From the NCBI GenBank assembly GCA_021817945.1, contig JAKAFL010000035.1:1-36480 (forward strand): DNA of 36,480 bases. Direction: 5' to 3'. The position numbers were made by a program, and so were the translations under genes. Positions within the stretch are counted from its first letter, which is position 1. Each line of letters opens with the position of its first letter. The notes below the pieces were generated by a model. That model was not told the origin of the DNA. It was given only the letters and a program-made list of their open reading frames with translations, and ran no database searches. Origin of the DNA: a bacterium (lineage in GTDB: Bacteria; Verrucomicrobiota; Verrucomicrobiia; Limisphaerales; UBA11358). Of the stretch, positions 22,987 to 31,274 are shown piece after piece.

Positions 22987-23148
22987 CCCGCTCCGGGTAT
23001 GGTCTCGATTTTTTCATAGAGTTTACACTCCAGCATCTTGCCGCATCTTGAACCTCTCCATTTCGCTTTTCGTGTTGAATGGCCCGCCGCGTTCCTTCAC
23101 GAGGCCGCATCAATCACCCTTGAATCTGGAAAATGGAAGTGTGCCCCG

Positions 23149-24540
23149 TCAGATTTCCAGGACCTGTTTATAGGCGGGGACAACGATTTTTGCGCTGGGT
23201 TTCATGGCGCGCAGTGTCTCTGCATGCGCCAGGCACTGAGTTTCCTCGCCGTGAATGCAGGCAATGACCTTGATATCGCCTGAGAGGCGTTTGACATAAT
23301 TCGCCAGCTCATCCTTGTCGGCGTGGCCTGAATAGGTGTCCAGCGATGCCACCTGGGCCCGCACGGTGTGGGGCTCGCCAAAAATGTTGACGCTTTTTTT
23401 GCCGGCGATGAGCTGGTTTCCAAGGGTGCCTTCAGCGCAGTAACCCAGGAACAGGACGAGGTTTTTTTCATCTTCCAGGTTGTTTTTCAGATGGTGACGA
23501 ATGCGCCCGCCTTCGCACATGCCTGAGGCGCTGATGATGACCATCGGTTCATGCCGGTCGTTCAGCTTTTTGGAATCCTCCGCGCTGGCGATGTAGGTGA
23601 GGTTTTTCATGCCAAAGGGGTCCTCCTGGTTGCAGAGAGTGTCGCGAATATCGGGACGGAGCGACTCGGAATGGTGATTGTAAATCTCCGTGGCATTCAC
23701 GCTGAGAGGGCTGTCCACAAAAATGGGAACGCGGGGAAGTTTGCCGGCACAGATGAGTTCGTGAAGCACATAGACGATTTGTTGAGTGCGGCCCACGGAA
23801 AAGGCGGGAATGATCACTTTGCCTCCGGCTTGAAGGGCTGATTTCACCATTTGCCCGGTGAGATTGTCAGCATCCGGACGTTGTTTATGAAGCCGCGCCG
23901 CATAGGTGGATTCGATCTGGAGGTAATCCACATTTTCCACGGGCTGGGGATCGCGCAGGAGTTCGTCCCCGCCCCGCCCAATGTCCCCGGTGAAGAGGTG
24001 TCGGAATCGCCGGCCCTTTTCCTGCACATCCAGGATAATTTGGGCTGATCCCAGGATGTGGCCTGCCTCGCGGAAAGTGACCTGCACTCCCGGGACCACT
24101 TCAAATGTTTGCTCGTATCCATGCGGTTTCAGTTGTTGGACGCATTTTTCCGCGTCTTTCCGGGTGTACAATGGCGATACAGGGGGCATCTTTTTGCGGG
24201 CGCGGACCTTGGAAACAAACAGCGCATCCTGTTCCTGGATGTGGGCGGAATCCATGAGCATGATACTGCAGAGGTCGCGGGTGGCGGAAGTGCAATGAAT
24301 CGGGCCATCGTAGCCTTGGCAGAGGCGCGGCAGCCTGCCAGCGTGGTCCAAATGGGAGTGGCTGAGCAAAACCGCATCCAGCTTTCCGGGAACGACCGGC
24401 AACTCATGGTTGAGCGCTTCAGACTCCTGCCTGTGCCCCTGGAAAAGCCCGCACTCCATCAGGATATTTTTTCCGTTGACCTCAATCCAGTACATGGAAC
24501 CGGTGGTGGTGCGTGCCGCGCCGAAGAAGTGGATTTTCAT
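23149..24540 (-). CDS. beta-CASP metallo-beta-lactamase-fold hydrolase (RNA-processing type)
   Basis: Predicted zinc-dependent nuclease of the CPSF73/COG1236 class acting on RNA. From the ATG at 24540 (463 residues): start MKIHFFGAARTTTGSMYWIE, zinc motif HSHLDH (61-66), a beta-CASP insert with IIPAFSVGRTQQIVYVLHEL, then VIISASGMCEGGRIRHHL, YSGHADKDEL with a metal-binding His, and CIHGEE. An upstream in-frame ATG at 24576 adds 12 residues, but family members begin at the MKI. Exact substrate not determinable. Divergent from the HAD gene. Confidence 0.93.
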   Translation of the reverse strand: MKIHFFGAARTTTGSMYWIEVNGKNILMECGLFQGHRQESEALNHELPVVPGKLDAVLLSHSHLDHAGRLPRLCQGYDGPIHCTSATRDLCSIMLMDSAHIQEQDALFVSKVRARKKMPPVSPLYTRKDAEKCVQQLKPHGYEQTFEVVPGVQVTFREAGHILGSAQIILDVQEKGRRFRHLFTGDIGRGGDELLRDPQPVENVDYLQIESTYAARLHKQRPDADNLTGQMVKSALQAGGKVIIPAFSVGRTQQIVYVLHELICAGKLPRVPIFVDSPLSVNATEIYNHHSESLRPDIRDTLCNQEDPFGMKNLTYIASAEDSKKLNDRHEPMVIISASGMCEGGRIRHHLKNNLEDEKNLVLFLGYCAEGTLGNQLIAGKKSVNIFGEPHTVRAQVASLDTYSGHADKDELANYVKRLSGDIKVIACIHGEETQCLAHAETLRAMKPSAKIVVPAYKQVLEI

Positions 24541-24746
24541 GATGGCAAAGATGCCGTGTGGAATCGGAATGTCCATCCCCGAAATATCTGAATGGCTTTA
24601 TTCTCCGGGATGCAAGAAAAACCGGGTCCGCCCGCCGGGATGATGCGCGGGTTTCCCAGACCGAAGCGGTTGGCGCGGCTTTGCCATGGCATGGGGAAAG
24701 GTTCGTATGATCTGGCTGTTTTCATCGAGCGCGGGTAGGATGCTGC

Positions 24747-25436
24747 ATGGTTCGGTTGATCCTTTTTGACATTGATGGCACGCTGGTGAACACCGGCCAT
24801 GCAGGCACCCGGGCTTTTGCCCGCACGTTTGCCACGGAATTTGACCTTCATCACGGGTCGGAGAGAATGAAATTTGCCGGGCGCACTGACGTGAGCCTGG
24901 TCCGGGAATTCTTCCGCATCCACGGGTTGGATGAATCTCCGGTTCATTTCCGTCAGTTCTTTGACCGGTACGTTTTCTGGCTCGACCATATTCTGGCCCA
25001 AACCACGAATGGCCATGCCTGCCCGGGAATTTATGATTTGATACGGCAATTGCAGTCCCGGCAGGCCGCCCCGGCGCTTGGCCTGCTGACCGGCAATATC
25101 CAGCTCGGCGCTGAAATAAAGCTGCGCCATTTTGATTTGTGGTCGCATTTCGAATTTGGCGGGTTTGCCGATGATCATGAGGACAGGAATCACATAGCCA
25201 TGGCAGCGCTGCAACGCGGGCGCAGGGTGATGGGGGCGAATCTTCAGCCGCAGGAAATCATTGTCGTGGGTGATACACCCCATGATGTGCGGTGCGGCAA
25301 GTTCATTGGCGCAAAAACGCTGGCCGTGGCGACAGGCGGCTCCAGCCTGGAAGAATTGCGCGCCTGTGCCCCAGATTGGGCTGTAGCAGACCTGACCCGC
25401 GTTGATTGGGGCAAAATATGCGGGCTGCAGGCGTGA
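24747..25436 (+). CDS. HAD-family phosphatase (phosphoglycolate phosphatase-like)
   Basis: Haloacid dehalogenase superfamily hydrolase of 229 residues. Motif I is DIDGT (nucleophile D8, acid D10), motif II is LLTGN, the conserved Lys lies in EIKLRH, and motif IV is GDTPHD. The helical cap lies between motifs I and II (subfamily I type). Phosphoglycolate or another small phosphate ester is likely, but the substrate is not shown. A good Shine-Dalgarno sequence, AGGA, stands 6 nt from the ATG, one of the few in this window; a weak TTGCCA-N19-TATGAT lies upstream (24681-24711). Confidence 0.9.
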   Translation: MVRLILFDIDGTLVNTGHAGTRAFARTFATEFDLHHGSERMKFAGRTDVSLVREFFRIHGLDESPVHFRQFFDRYVFWLDHILAQTTNGHACPGIYDLIRQLQSRQAAPALGLLTGNIQLGAEIKLRHFDLWSHFEFGGFADDHEDRNHIAMAALQRGRRVMGANLQPQEIIVVGDTPHDVRCGKFIGAKTLAVATGGSSLEELRACAPDWAVADLTRVDWGKICGLQA

Positions 25437-25540
25437 TCCAGCGCCCATGATCTGCTTGATGGCCCCGCGCATTCTGTGACGCCCGACTGCACGCGCCAAT
25501 CTGTGGTCATGCCAGTTCCAGAGCCGGGTTCGGTGACAAT

Positions 25541-27388
25541 TTATTGTGTCACCACCCGATAAAAGCGGGTTCCGAATTTTCCGGCGTCCAAATCTTCAAA
25601 TAAATATTCCCCTGCGTCGCCATTTTCCAAAGCTGTGCCGATTGTCGTCCAATTCACCAGGTCCGTTGAGGCTTGAATCACGTGGCTATTCATCGGATCC
25701 CCGCTGAACTGAAGAACCGGTACCTGATCCTGTTCACTGGCCTCCAGGTCGCAGACCGGGGTAACGGGGTGGGTGTACAGGTCTGGAACCTGGTACGCCC
25801 GATAACAGGTGTAACCGGCGTATCTTGGACTGGTGCTGGTGTAGTCAAAAAATGACAGGTCAAACACCACCTGCGGCACCGGATCATGGGTGTATTCCCT
25901 GAGCCGCACCATCAAAGCGTTAGGCGCGTTTGTGCTGGGATGAACACCGTTCACGTAGGTGACCCCGCCAAAATCCACCAGCACATTGCGGGTTTGCGGC
26001 AGCCACTGAACCCGGCCAATGAAAGGCGTGTAGAGCCGGTCCTGGTTTGTTTGCCAGGCCGAGTTCCAAACCTCGCTCACCTGCATATTCGTTTCATCAA
26101 TGGCATACTCAACGCAACTGCTATAATTGTTTGAGTCCGCCACAGTCGCCGCGTACGGGCTGGCCTGGTAATTATCGTCATTATACAACATTAAAGTGCC
26201 CTGCGGCGTCAGGTAGGGCGCATGCTGCCCGTAGTTCCAATTAAAGGGACTTCCTTGGGGAGCGAGCAGGCAGCCCTGCCAGTTGGTCCCCCACAGCGCG
26301 GGGTCGCTCAATATCCATTTCAATTTGCCCGTTGCACGGCTGAACTTGAAAACTGCGTTCTGGTCGCGCATGGATGCAATCACCGAGTTGTCATTGGTGT
26401 CGTCAATCAATGCGTTCTCATGTTCGCTGTCCACGCCGTAGGGTGACCCCGAGAACTCGCCATAGGTGAGGTACGTGACCCGGGTTGGGTCAATAAATTT
26501 CGATTCCAACGGGGACCACACGTTCAGGAGCGCGCTGTTTGTGTAAGAAATTTCCACTATGGGATTGTCGTCAATGGCAGTGGTTGCCGTGGCTGGATTG
26601 GGATTGGTGTCGCAGATGGGGAAATTGGTGACCATCAAGGTTTCGTCACTTATGTACATGATGGTGCCGTGGCTTGTGACCAGCCCCTCGTGGTTGTTTA
26701 TGGGGTATTGCGAGGGGGGCTGCCATGTTTGCACAATCTGCCCCAGCATGTTCATTTCAATGAATTGATTGGGTTCACCCGCTTCCTGGAGAAACAAATT
26801 GCCATCCGCAATCTGCTTCACATCCACCGGTGCGTAGGGGGTGTCCTGGCAGTACCACACCACATCCCCTGAATTGTCCATCATGGTTATATAGGTGTTG
26901 GTATAGGCTGTGCCGCCGATCACAAAAAGCATGTAGCCCGGCTCCATCAGCTCCGGTTTGCTTGTCAGCACGTTAATCGTTGGAAAATTGGCAGGCAATG
27001 GGGGCGTGACATAGGTCAGCAATTGTGGCGCGGTGTAAACTTCCTGCCCCTTGTCATAGACATTAACTTCAATTTCGTTGGTAAGGCTTGATTTGAATCC
27101 CAACAACGTCAGCGAGTGCGTCGTGCCGTAATCGTAAAAGTTGCGTTCCCAGACATTCGTCCCGGTATCCACCAGCACACTCACCCTGGACGGCACGTCG
27201 GTTGTCAACTGCAGCGTCCCCGCCAGGGGAGCATTGGATGCAGGCGAAAAAGTCGGGCCTGATGTGATTGTTATTGCTGAAACTCGGGGGGCAACGGCCA
27301 AAACCATCGCCATCCAAATCCAGCCAGAGGCAAACCGCAGAAATCCTCCCTGCCAGGGAATGCAGACTGTGATCCAAAAATTTTTCAT
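25541..27388 (-). CDS. Secreted arylsulfotransferase (ASST)-family protein
   Basis: Signal peptide of about 38 residues (hydrophobic WIWMAMVLAVAPRVSA, cleavage before ITITSG). A beta-sandwich N-terminal part is followed by a beta-propeller typical of ASST: NHEGLVTSHGTIMYISDE, SEHENALIDDTNDNSVIASM and NAVFKFSRATGKLKWILSDP. ASST enzymes transfer sulfate between phenols; the catalytic His cannot be assigned with certainty here, so a binding role is also possible. The last ~55 residues (VIQASTDLVNWTTIG ... FYRVV) resemble the C-terminal domain common on verrucomicrobial surface proteins. Length 615. No Shine-Dalgarno sequence at the ATG. It stands alone between the HAD gene and a long gene-free interval. 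Confidence 0.8.
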   Translation of the reverse strand: MKNFWITVCIPWQGGFLRFASGWIWMAMVLAVAPRVSAITITSGPTFSPASNAPLAGTLQLTTDVPSRVSVLVDTGTNVWERNFYDYGTTHSLTLLGFKSSLTNEIEVNVYDKGQEVYTAPQLLTYVTPPLPANFPTINVLTSKPELMEPGYMLFVIGGTAYTNTYITMMDNSGDVVWYCQDTPYAPVDVKQIADGNLFLQEAGEPNQFIEMNMLGQIVQTWQPPSQYPINNHEGLVTSHGTIMYISDETLMVTNFPICDTNPNPATATTAIDDNPIVEISYTNSALLNVWSPLESKFIDPTRVTYLTYGEFSGSPYGVDSEHENALIDDTNDNSVIASMRDQNAVFKFSRATGKLKWILSDPALWGTNWQGCLLAPQGSPFNWNYGQHAPYLTPQGTLMLYNDDNYQASPYAATVADSNNYSSCVEYAIDETNMQVSEVWNSAWQTNQDRLYTPFIGRVQWLPQTRNVLVDFGGVTYVNGVHPSTNAPNALMVRLREYTHDPVPQVVFDLSFFDYTSTSPRYAGYTCYRAYQVPDLYTHPVTPVCDLEASEQDQVPVLQFSGDPMNSHVIQASTDLVNWTTIGTALENGDAGEYLFEDLDAGKFGTRFYRVVTQ

Positions 27389-27969
27389 GATGCTTTAGAT
27401 TGGGATTTTAAATTGATTGGGGTTTTAAGGAGACCAACAGGAGGTAACTTATCGGCAGCAGGCCCGTCTGGAGAACAATCTCACAGCAGCACCCTGTCCG
27501 CAGCAGTCGGAAATCTCTTGGCAGAATTCCAGAATCCTTTTAGGCGAAATGGCGGGAAAGAAGGGTGAATTTTAGCGCGCACACATCCACAACGGTGACG
27601 GGCGGCGAAAATAGCCATCTTTTCCCAATAAACTGAGTTAGGCGAAGAGAACTGCACTCAGGTTCAAATTTCAAACGGAGGGTGATCATCTTTACAAGCA
27701 TGGTTTGTTTGGTTTGGTGTTCGCGTTATGCTAAAAACCTCGCTTTTCCACAAAGCAACGATTGTGCCGAATGCTTGTGCGTTGTGTAAGAAATCGTCAA
27801 TCAACAGGTTGTGATGAATTTACATTTCGGCTTCGATTCCTGTTCGGTTTTATTGGGTGCTTCCACCCAATTTAATCCGGCTTGAAGTGTGGAGTTTGGG
27901 GTTCCTCACCCAACTTCGCGGCGGGTCTGTGTGCAGGGGCACTCTTGTGACAATCCTGAGTCTGAATCC
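27389..27969. other. 580-bp gene-free interval upstream of the ASST-like gene
   Basis: No convincing gene on either strand. It holds an 8-bp hairpin ATTGGGTG-CTTC-CACCCAAT (27852-27871) without a clear T-run, and a 28-codon frame at about 27710 with no credible start site. It must hold the promoter of the minus-strand gene at 27388, but I could not pick one. Confidence 0.4.
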
Positions 27970-28062
27970 TTAAACCCGAAAAATCGAAATTCAAAAGGCC
28001 ACTCTGCGCCAATCTACTGGGCGCAAACTCATTGGAAAAATCTCACCAGACCGCTTCGGGTA
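27970..28062. repeat. Repeat family A, copy 4 (left half only)
   Basis: TTAAACCCGAAAAATCGAAA through ACTGGGCGCAAACTCATTGG, AAAAATCTCACC and CCGCTTCGGGTA matches the left half of the compact copy at 28952. The right half and inverted end are missing; the sequence then runs into the 3' flank of the fmdB-type gene. Confidence 0.7.
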
Positions 28063-28143
28063 AGGCGGTAACAGATGAGTTTTCGCCTGGATTTGCCTTC
28101 TGGAATGGTCTCATCCCCATTCTCGATGGGCAGACCTGTATCA

Positions 28144-28356
28144 TCAATGGCAACTGCAGGAGCCGCCGCATCCGTGGGATCCGCTGGAAGAGGGTGAGGA
28201 GGATTTGCCCGCGCCAGAGGGTGCAAAGGTGGAAAATTTTCGGGTCAGCTTGGACGAGCCGCAATGCGGGCATTTTGCGTTTTTCCAATCAGCGGAGCGC
28301 GTCATTAATTCTCCATCCCGCTCGCATTTTTCACAGTGAAATTCATAAATGGGCAT
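28144..28356 (-). CDS. FmdB-type zinc-ribbon protein
   Basis: A 70-residue protein of the FmdB family starting MPIYEFHCEKCERDGELM, with Cys pairs CEKC and CPHC forming a zinc ribbon. A flexible Ser/Gly-rich tail ends in CGGSCSCH, which could bind another metal. Family members are linked to regulation of formamidase/amidase genes, but function here is open. The mRNA start is predicted at the ATG. It lies between repeats A4 and D2. Confidence 0.88.
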   Translation of the reverse strand: MPIYEFHCEKCERDGELMTRSADWKNAKCPHCGSSKLTRKFSTFAPSGAGKSSSPSSSGSHGCGGSCSCH

Positions 28357-28363
28357 AGGTGCA

Positions 28364-28391
28364 AAAATAAGGCAGGAGGGTGAAAGTTCAA
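28364..28391 (-). promoter_or_regulatory. fmdB promoter (leaderless)
   Basis: Minus strand TTGAAC (28391-28386), 16-nt spacer, TATTTT (28369-28364), then 7 nt to the ATG. Same layout as the lepB promoter. Confidence 0.55.
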
Positions 28392-28419
28392 GACATCATT
28401 TGGACCCGTCTGGAAAGGG

Positions 28420-29191
28420 GGCGCATCACAATTTTTGAGGAGTTCACCCTGAGTCTCCTCGTTTGGAATTTTTAAAACCTCCACAAACCAACTGTTCCGC
28501 TCTCCCACTCCATCAATTCTGATTGATGGGGAGGGTTGAGGCTGAGATTTCGGGAAGTGAGATGGTTGGTTGATCGCGCTGAATGTATGCGAGTTCCCCT
28601 CTCCTTAATCCTCTCCCCGCGCTGCGCTGGCGGGGCGAGGAAACCAGAGGTGCTGGGTTGGTGGATGCGATTGCAAAGGGCTTGCAGCCAATGATGCGTG
28701 ACCTGTTTTAGAACCGCCCCCAAACCACTGCTTTTTTCTCACTCTCCACAATTCTGTTTGATGGGGAGGGTTGCGGAGGGTTGGGGCTAAGCTTTCGGGA
28801 AGTGAGATGGTTGGTTGATTGCGCTGGATGTGTGCGAGTTCCCCTCTCCTTAATCCTCTCCCCGCGCTTTGCTGGCGGGGCGAGGAGACTAGAGGTGCTG
28901 GGTTGGTGGATGCGCTTGAAAAAGGATGTCGCCTTCGAGGGTCGAAATTATTTTAAACCCGAACAACGAAATTCAAAAAGCCAATCTGTGTCAATCTGGG
29001 CGCAAACTCATTGGAAAAATCTCACCAGGCCACTTCGGGTATGGTTTCGATTTTTCCGAAGAGTTTTCGCTCCAGCATTTTGCCGCATCTTGACCCTTTC
29101 CATTTCGCTTTTCGGGGTAAACACAAATCCTAAACCGCCTCACCGCTCTCCTTACAGACAAACTGCACCAGCCTAAAAAGGGAGATGCGCC
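28420..29191. repeat. Repeat family D, copy 2 (two B units plus a nested A)
   Basis: Left end GGCGCATCACAATTTTTGAG and right end CTAAAAAGGGAGATGCGCC are the family D inverted ends, degraded. Inside are two ~245-bp B units in tandem (about 28484-28725 and 28726-28950), each with CCCCTCTCCTTAATCCTCTC and a GGCGGGGCGAGGA arm, then a family A copy at 28952-29121. No clear target duplication was seen. The D end lies 68 bp upstream of gmhA. Confidence 0.7.
28952..29121. repeat. Repeat family A, copy 5 (compact 170-bp form)
   Basis: TTTAAACCCGAACAACGAAA at the left and CATTTCGCTTTTCGGGGTAA at the right form the inverted ends. It has no internal insertion and so defines the basic family A unit. It is nested within family D copy 2. 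Confidence 0.75.
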
Positions 29192-29259
29192 CTTGGGAAT
29201 TTCATTTCTGGGCTCATTTCTGGGTTTCACGTTGGTTTCATTTGTGCATAATTGGGCGC

Positions 29260-29826
29260 ATGAGTCATTTGCAACGTGTGATTGAGGAATCCATTTCAGT
29301 CCTGCGCGGGTTAAGCTCCTTGGAAGCGCCGCTGGAGCGTGCTGCCCGGCTGGTGCTGGACCGGCTGGTGGCTGGCAAAAAACTGCTGATTTGCGGCAAT
29401 GGCGGAAGCGCCTCGGATGCCACGCATTTGGCCACCGAATTTCTTTGCCGTTACCGGGAGGATCGCCGCCCTTATCCGGCCATCTCCCTGGCGGCTAACG
29501 GGGAATACATGACCGCCGTCTGCAATGATTACCACGCCGATGAAATTTTCGCCCGGCAAGTCCGCGGCCTGGCGGAGAAGGGGGATGTCCTCATTGCCAT
29601 CACGACCAGCGGCAAATCCCGGAATATTTTGCGGGCGCTGGAGGAGGCGCGTTTGAAGGAAGTGGACAGTATTGCCTTTCTTGGGCGGGACGGCGGTTTT
29701 ACCAAGGGGATTGCCACGATTGACCTGATCGTGGCTGGCGCGGCCACGGCCCGGATACAGGAAGCCCAGAAGGTGCTGTTTCACGCCCTGTGCGAAATGG
29801 TTGAGGAAAAGCTTCCCAAGGTTTGA
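29260..29826 (+). CDS. gmhA: Sedoheptulose-7-phosphate isomerase (SIS domain)
   Basis: Converts sedoheptulose 7-phosphate to D-glycero-D-manno-heptose 7-phosphate, the first step of ADP-heptose synthesis for lipopolysaccharide. From the ATG at 29260 the protein has 188 residues, close to E. coli GmhA. The SIS sugar-isomerase core shows LLICGNGGSASDATHLATEF, then LAEKGDVLIAITTSGKSRNIL with the phosphate-binding TTSGKS, and a C-terminal QKVLFHALCEMVE helix. The frame runs 25 codons further upstream but into repeat-flanking sequence. CATAAT at 29247-29252, 7 nt before the ATG, with a poor -35, suggests a leaderless mRNA. Convergent with the pseudopilin operon, 9 nt between stop codons. Confidence 0.93.
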   Translation: MSHLQRVIEESISVLRGLSSLEAPLERAARLVLDRLVAGKKLLICGNGGSASDATHLATEFLCRYREDRRPYPAISLAANGEYMTAVCNDYHADEIFARQVRGLAEKGDVLIAITTSGKSRNILRALEEARLKEVDSIAFLGRDGGFTKGIATIDLIVAGAATARIQEAQKVLFHALCEMVEEKLPKV

Positions 29827-29835
29827 TGGGTTTGG

Positions 29836-30120
29836 CTAATCGTGGGCGAACCAGCCAAACCAGATGATGTTTCCGATGATGAAAATAATCACTGCGCTCC
29901 AAAGAATCGCGAAGAAGGCGGCAAAAGATGTGCCGATAATACGGTAGGATTTGGCGGCATTCCAAAATAACTTCTCCTTCTTCCGCACGCGTCCTGCCAG
30001 CCATAATGCCGCCAGGGAAAAAGGCAGTCCGACCAGGGGTATGGAACCCAGGAGGCCTAACCACAAACAGCGGCGGGAGCCTTGGATCATTTGAATCTTG
30101 ATGATCGCATGAGGATTCAT
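29836..30120 (-). CDS. Small two-pass membrane protein at the end of the pseudopilin operon
   Basis: 94 residues with two hydrophobic stretches, about 17-42 (LWLGLLGSIPLVGLPFSLAA) and 64-90 (SFAAFFAILWSAVIIFIIGN), separated by a basic loop (RVRKKEK). The ATG overlaps the stop of the GspK-like gene (ATGA), so it is part of the operon. I do not recognise the family; a role in the envelope machine is inferred from position only. Confidence 0.7.
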   Translation of the reverse strand: MNPHAIIKIQMIQGSRRCLWLGLLGSIPLVGLPFSLAALWLAGRVRKKEKLFWNAAKSYRIIGTSFAAFFAILWSAVIIFIIGNIIWFGWFAHD

Positions 30121-30383
30121 TGGGATGGCAGTTCAGCAGCCGCAGTGTGGTTTTTGACTGATTGATACTGTGCCGGCTCGGAGACGAGCCGTTGGACCTG
30201 TTGCTTTTCCTGAAATTTGATTTCACGGCGAAGGTGGGCCAGGCAGCGGATTTCTTCCATGGAGAGAATCATCATGATGGCCAGAAGACTAATCATGACC
30301 AGGCACGCCATGCCGTCTTCATGGCGGCCGGGCCGGTGCCTGTTGACGTCGTATTCCAACCGGGCGTGGAGGGGGATTATCAT
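30117..30383 (-). CDS. Truncated GspK-like pseudopilin
   Basis: 88 residues. The segment EDG-MACLVMISLLAIMMILS resembles the processed start of GspK-type minor pseudopilins, with a long positively charged leader and a candidate cleavage after G24. A short helical tail follows (RREIKFQEKQQVQRL). GspK normally has around 300 residues with a large globular domain, which is absent. ATGA overlaps with both neighbours show operon membership. It could equally be an unrelated single-pass membrane protein. Confidence 0.6.
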   Translation of the reverse strand: MIIPLHARLEYDVNRHRPGRHEDGMACLVMISLLAIMMILSMEEIRCLAHLRREIKFQEKQQVQRLVSEPAQYQSVKNHTAAAELPSQ

Positions 30384-30889
30384 GGAGAGTTGGGGCTGAC
30401 GGCTTCAAAGGAGAAGATCAGCGGCAAATGGGTTTCGCGGCGTTTCTGCGCCAATTCCAAGTCCCAGCGCCATGCCGCCACAGGACCGCGGGGATCTGAT
30501 TGCATTTGCGAACTTTTCACCGAGGGCAGCAGGAGCTGCGAGGCGGCGCCAGGCAGCGATTGCCGCCACAAGCCTCCGGACGTGAAATGATACAACACCT
30601 GCTTTTTTCCCTCGGGGATCAGGATGGTTTGGCTGGCCCGGTCGTTTTGAATGGAAATGGGGCCTGTCGCGGCACGCACGTCCTCCCGCCAAACATCGCC
30701 CGCCCGCAGGGCGGATTCAATGTCGTGGGTGGCCAGGAACACGGCCCGGGTGTGATCCCAGCAAAAGAAAAATGAAGCGGTGGCAAGACCCAGTAAAATG
30801 GAAAACACCACCAGGTAAACGAGGCATTCAATCAGGGTTGTCCCGGCAAACCGGTTGCGTCGGGGGCGAGTGTGAAAATGGATGTTCAT
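30380..30889 (-). CDS. GspJ-like minor pseudopilin
   Basis: 169 residues from the ATG at 30889, whose start overlaps the previous stop (ATGA); the frame extends to 30946 but the overlap favours 30889. The prepilin signal is clear: basic leader, cleavage after G16, then TTLIE with Glu at +5 (E21) and the hydrophobic helix CLVYLVVFSILLGLATA. The globular part contains VWREDVRAATGPI and LYHFTSGGLWRQ, consistent with GspJ-type proteins. Confidence 0.8.
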   Translation of the reverse strand: MNIHFHTRPRRNRFAGTTLIECLVYLVVFSILLGLATASFFFCWDHTRAVFLATHDIESALRAGDVWREDVRAATGPISIQNDRASQTILIPEGKKQVLYHFTSGGLWRQSLPGAASQLLLPSVKSSQMQSDPRGPVAAWRWDLELAQKRRETHLPLIFSFEAVSPNSP

Positions 30890-31272
30890 GGAAGGGTGGC
30901 TTCGCGCACGATGGATCCGATGCCGTGCCGTGTGTCTGGCATCCATTCCAGGCGCAGGTGGTTGCCGGTCTTGGTCAATTGAAAGTGTCCAGGCGGCAGG
31001 ACATTAAAGGCGCGGGAGTGAACAGGATAGATTTGTGAGCCATCGGAATAATTCCGGGCTGCTCCATCCACCAGGATTTCCATTTCGCCATCCACAATTT
31101 GATCTGCCACACTGCGCTGGTATTCCATTTGGAGAACCTGGCGCTCGCGCGCGAAGGAATAACCCAGGGGCATGACCGCGAGGGAGAAGAGCACCAGCCC
31201 CATGGCCAGGTCAATCTGGAGAAAGCCGTGCCTGGAGCGGATGGCTGGCCTGATTGGAGGGGGGAATTTCAT
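30886..31272 (-). CDS. GspI-like pseudopilin
   Basis: 128 residues with a prepilin-type start: RHG-FLQID at 14-21, cleavage after G16, then the helix LAMGLVLFSLAVMPLG. The +5 residue is Asp, not the usual Glu. The C-terminal part is small and beta-rich (HLRLEWMPDT). It starts 2 nt after the GspF-like gene and its stop overlaps the next start. Confidence 0.75.
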   Translation of the reverse strand: MKFPPPIRPAIRSRHGFLQIDLAMGLVLFSLAVMPLGYSFARERQVLQMEYQRSVADQIVDGEMEILVDGAARNYSDGSQIYPVHSRAFNVLPPGHFQLTKTGNHLRLEWMPDTRHGIGSIVREATLP

Positions 31273-31274
31273 TT

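Larger units (their letters stand above)
22353..23078. repeat. Repeat family A, copy 3 (composite, holds C and D)
   Basis: Left end ATTAAACCCGAAAAACGAAA begins on the yajQ stop codon; the right end CATTTCGCTTTTCGTGTT is its inverted counterpart. Family A sequence is interrupted twice: by family C at 22414-22599 and by family D at 22627-22986. Removing both leaves a sequence collinear with the compact copy at 28952-29121. Confidence 0.75.

Noticed and set aside
27710..27800. 28-codon frame starting MVCLVWCSRYAK
   Set aside because: GGAGGG lies too far upstream, the peptide has no family features and no terminator or partner gene follows.
27852..27871. Rho-independent terminator
   Set aside because: The 8-bp stem is perfect, but neither strand has a proper T-run after it.
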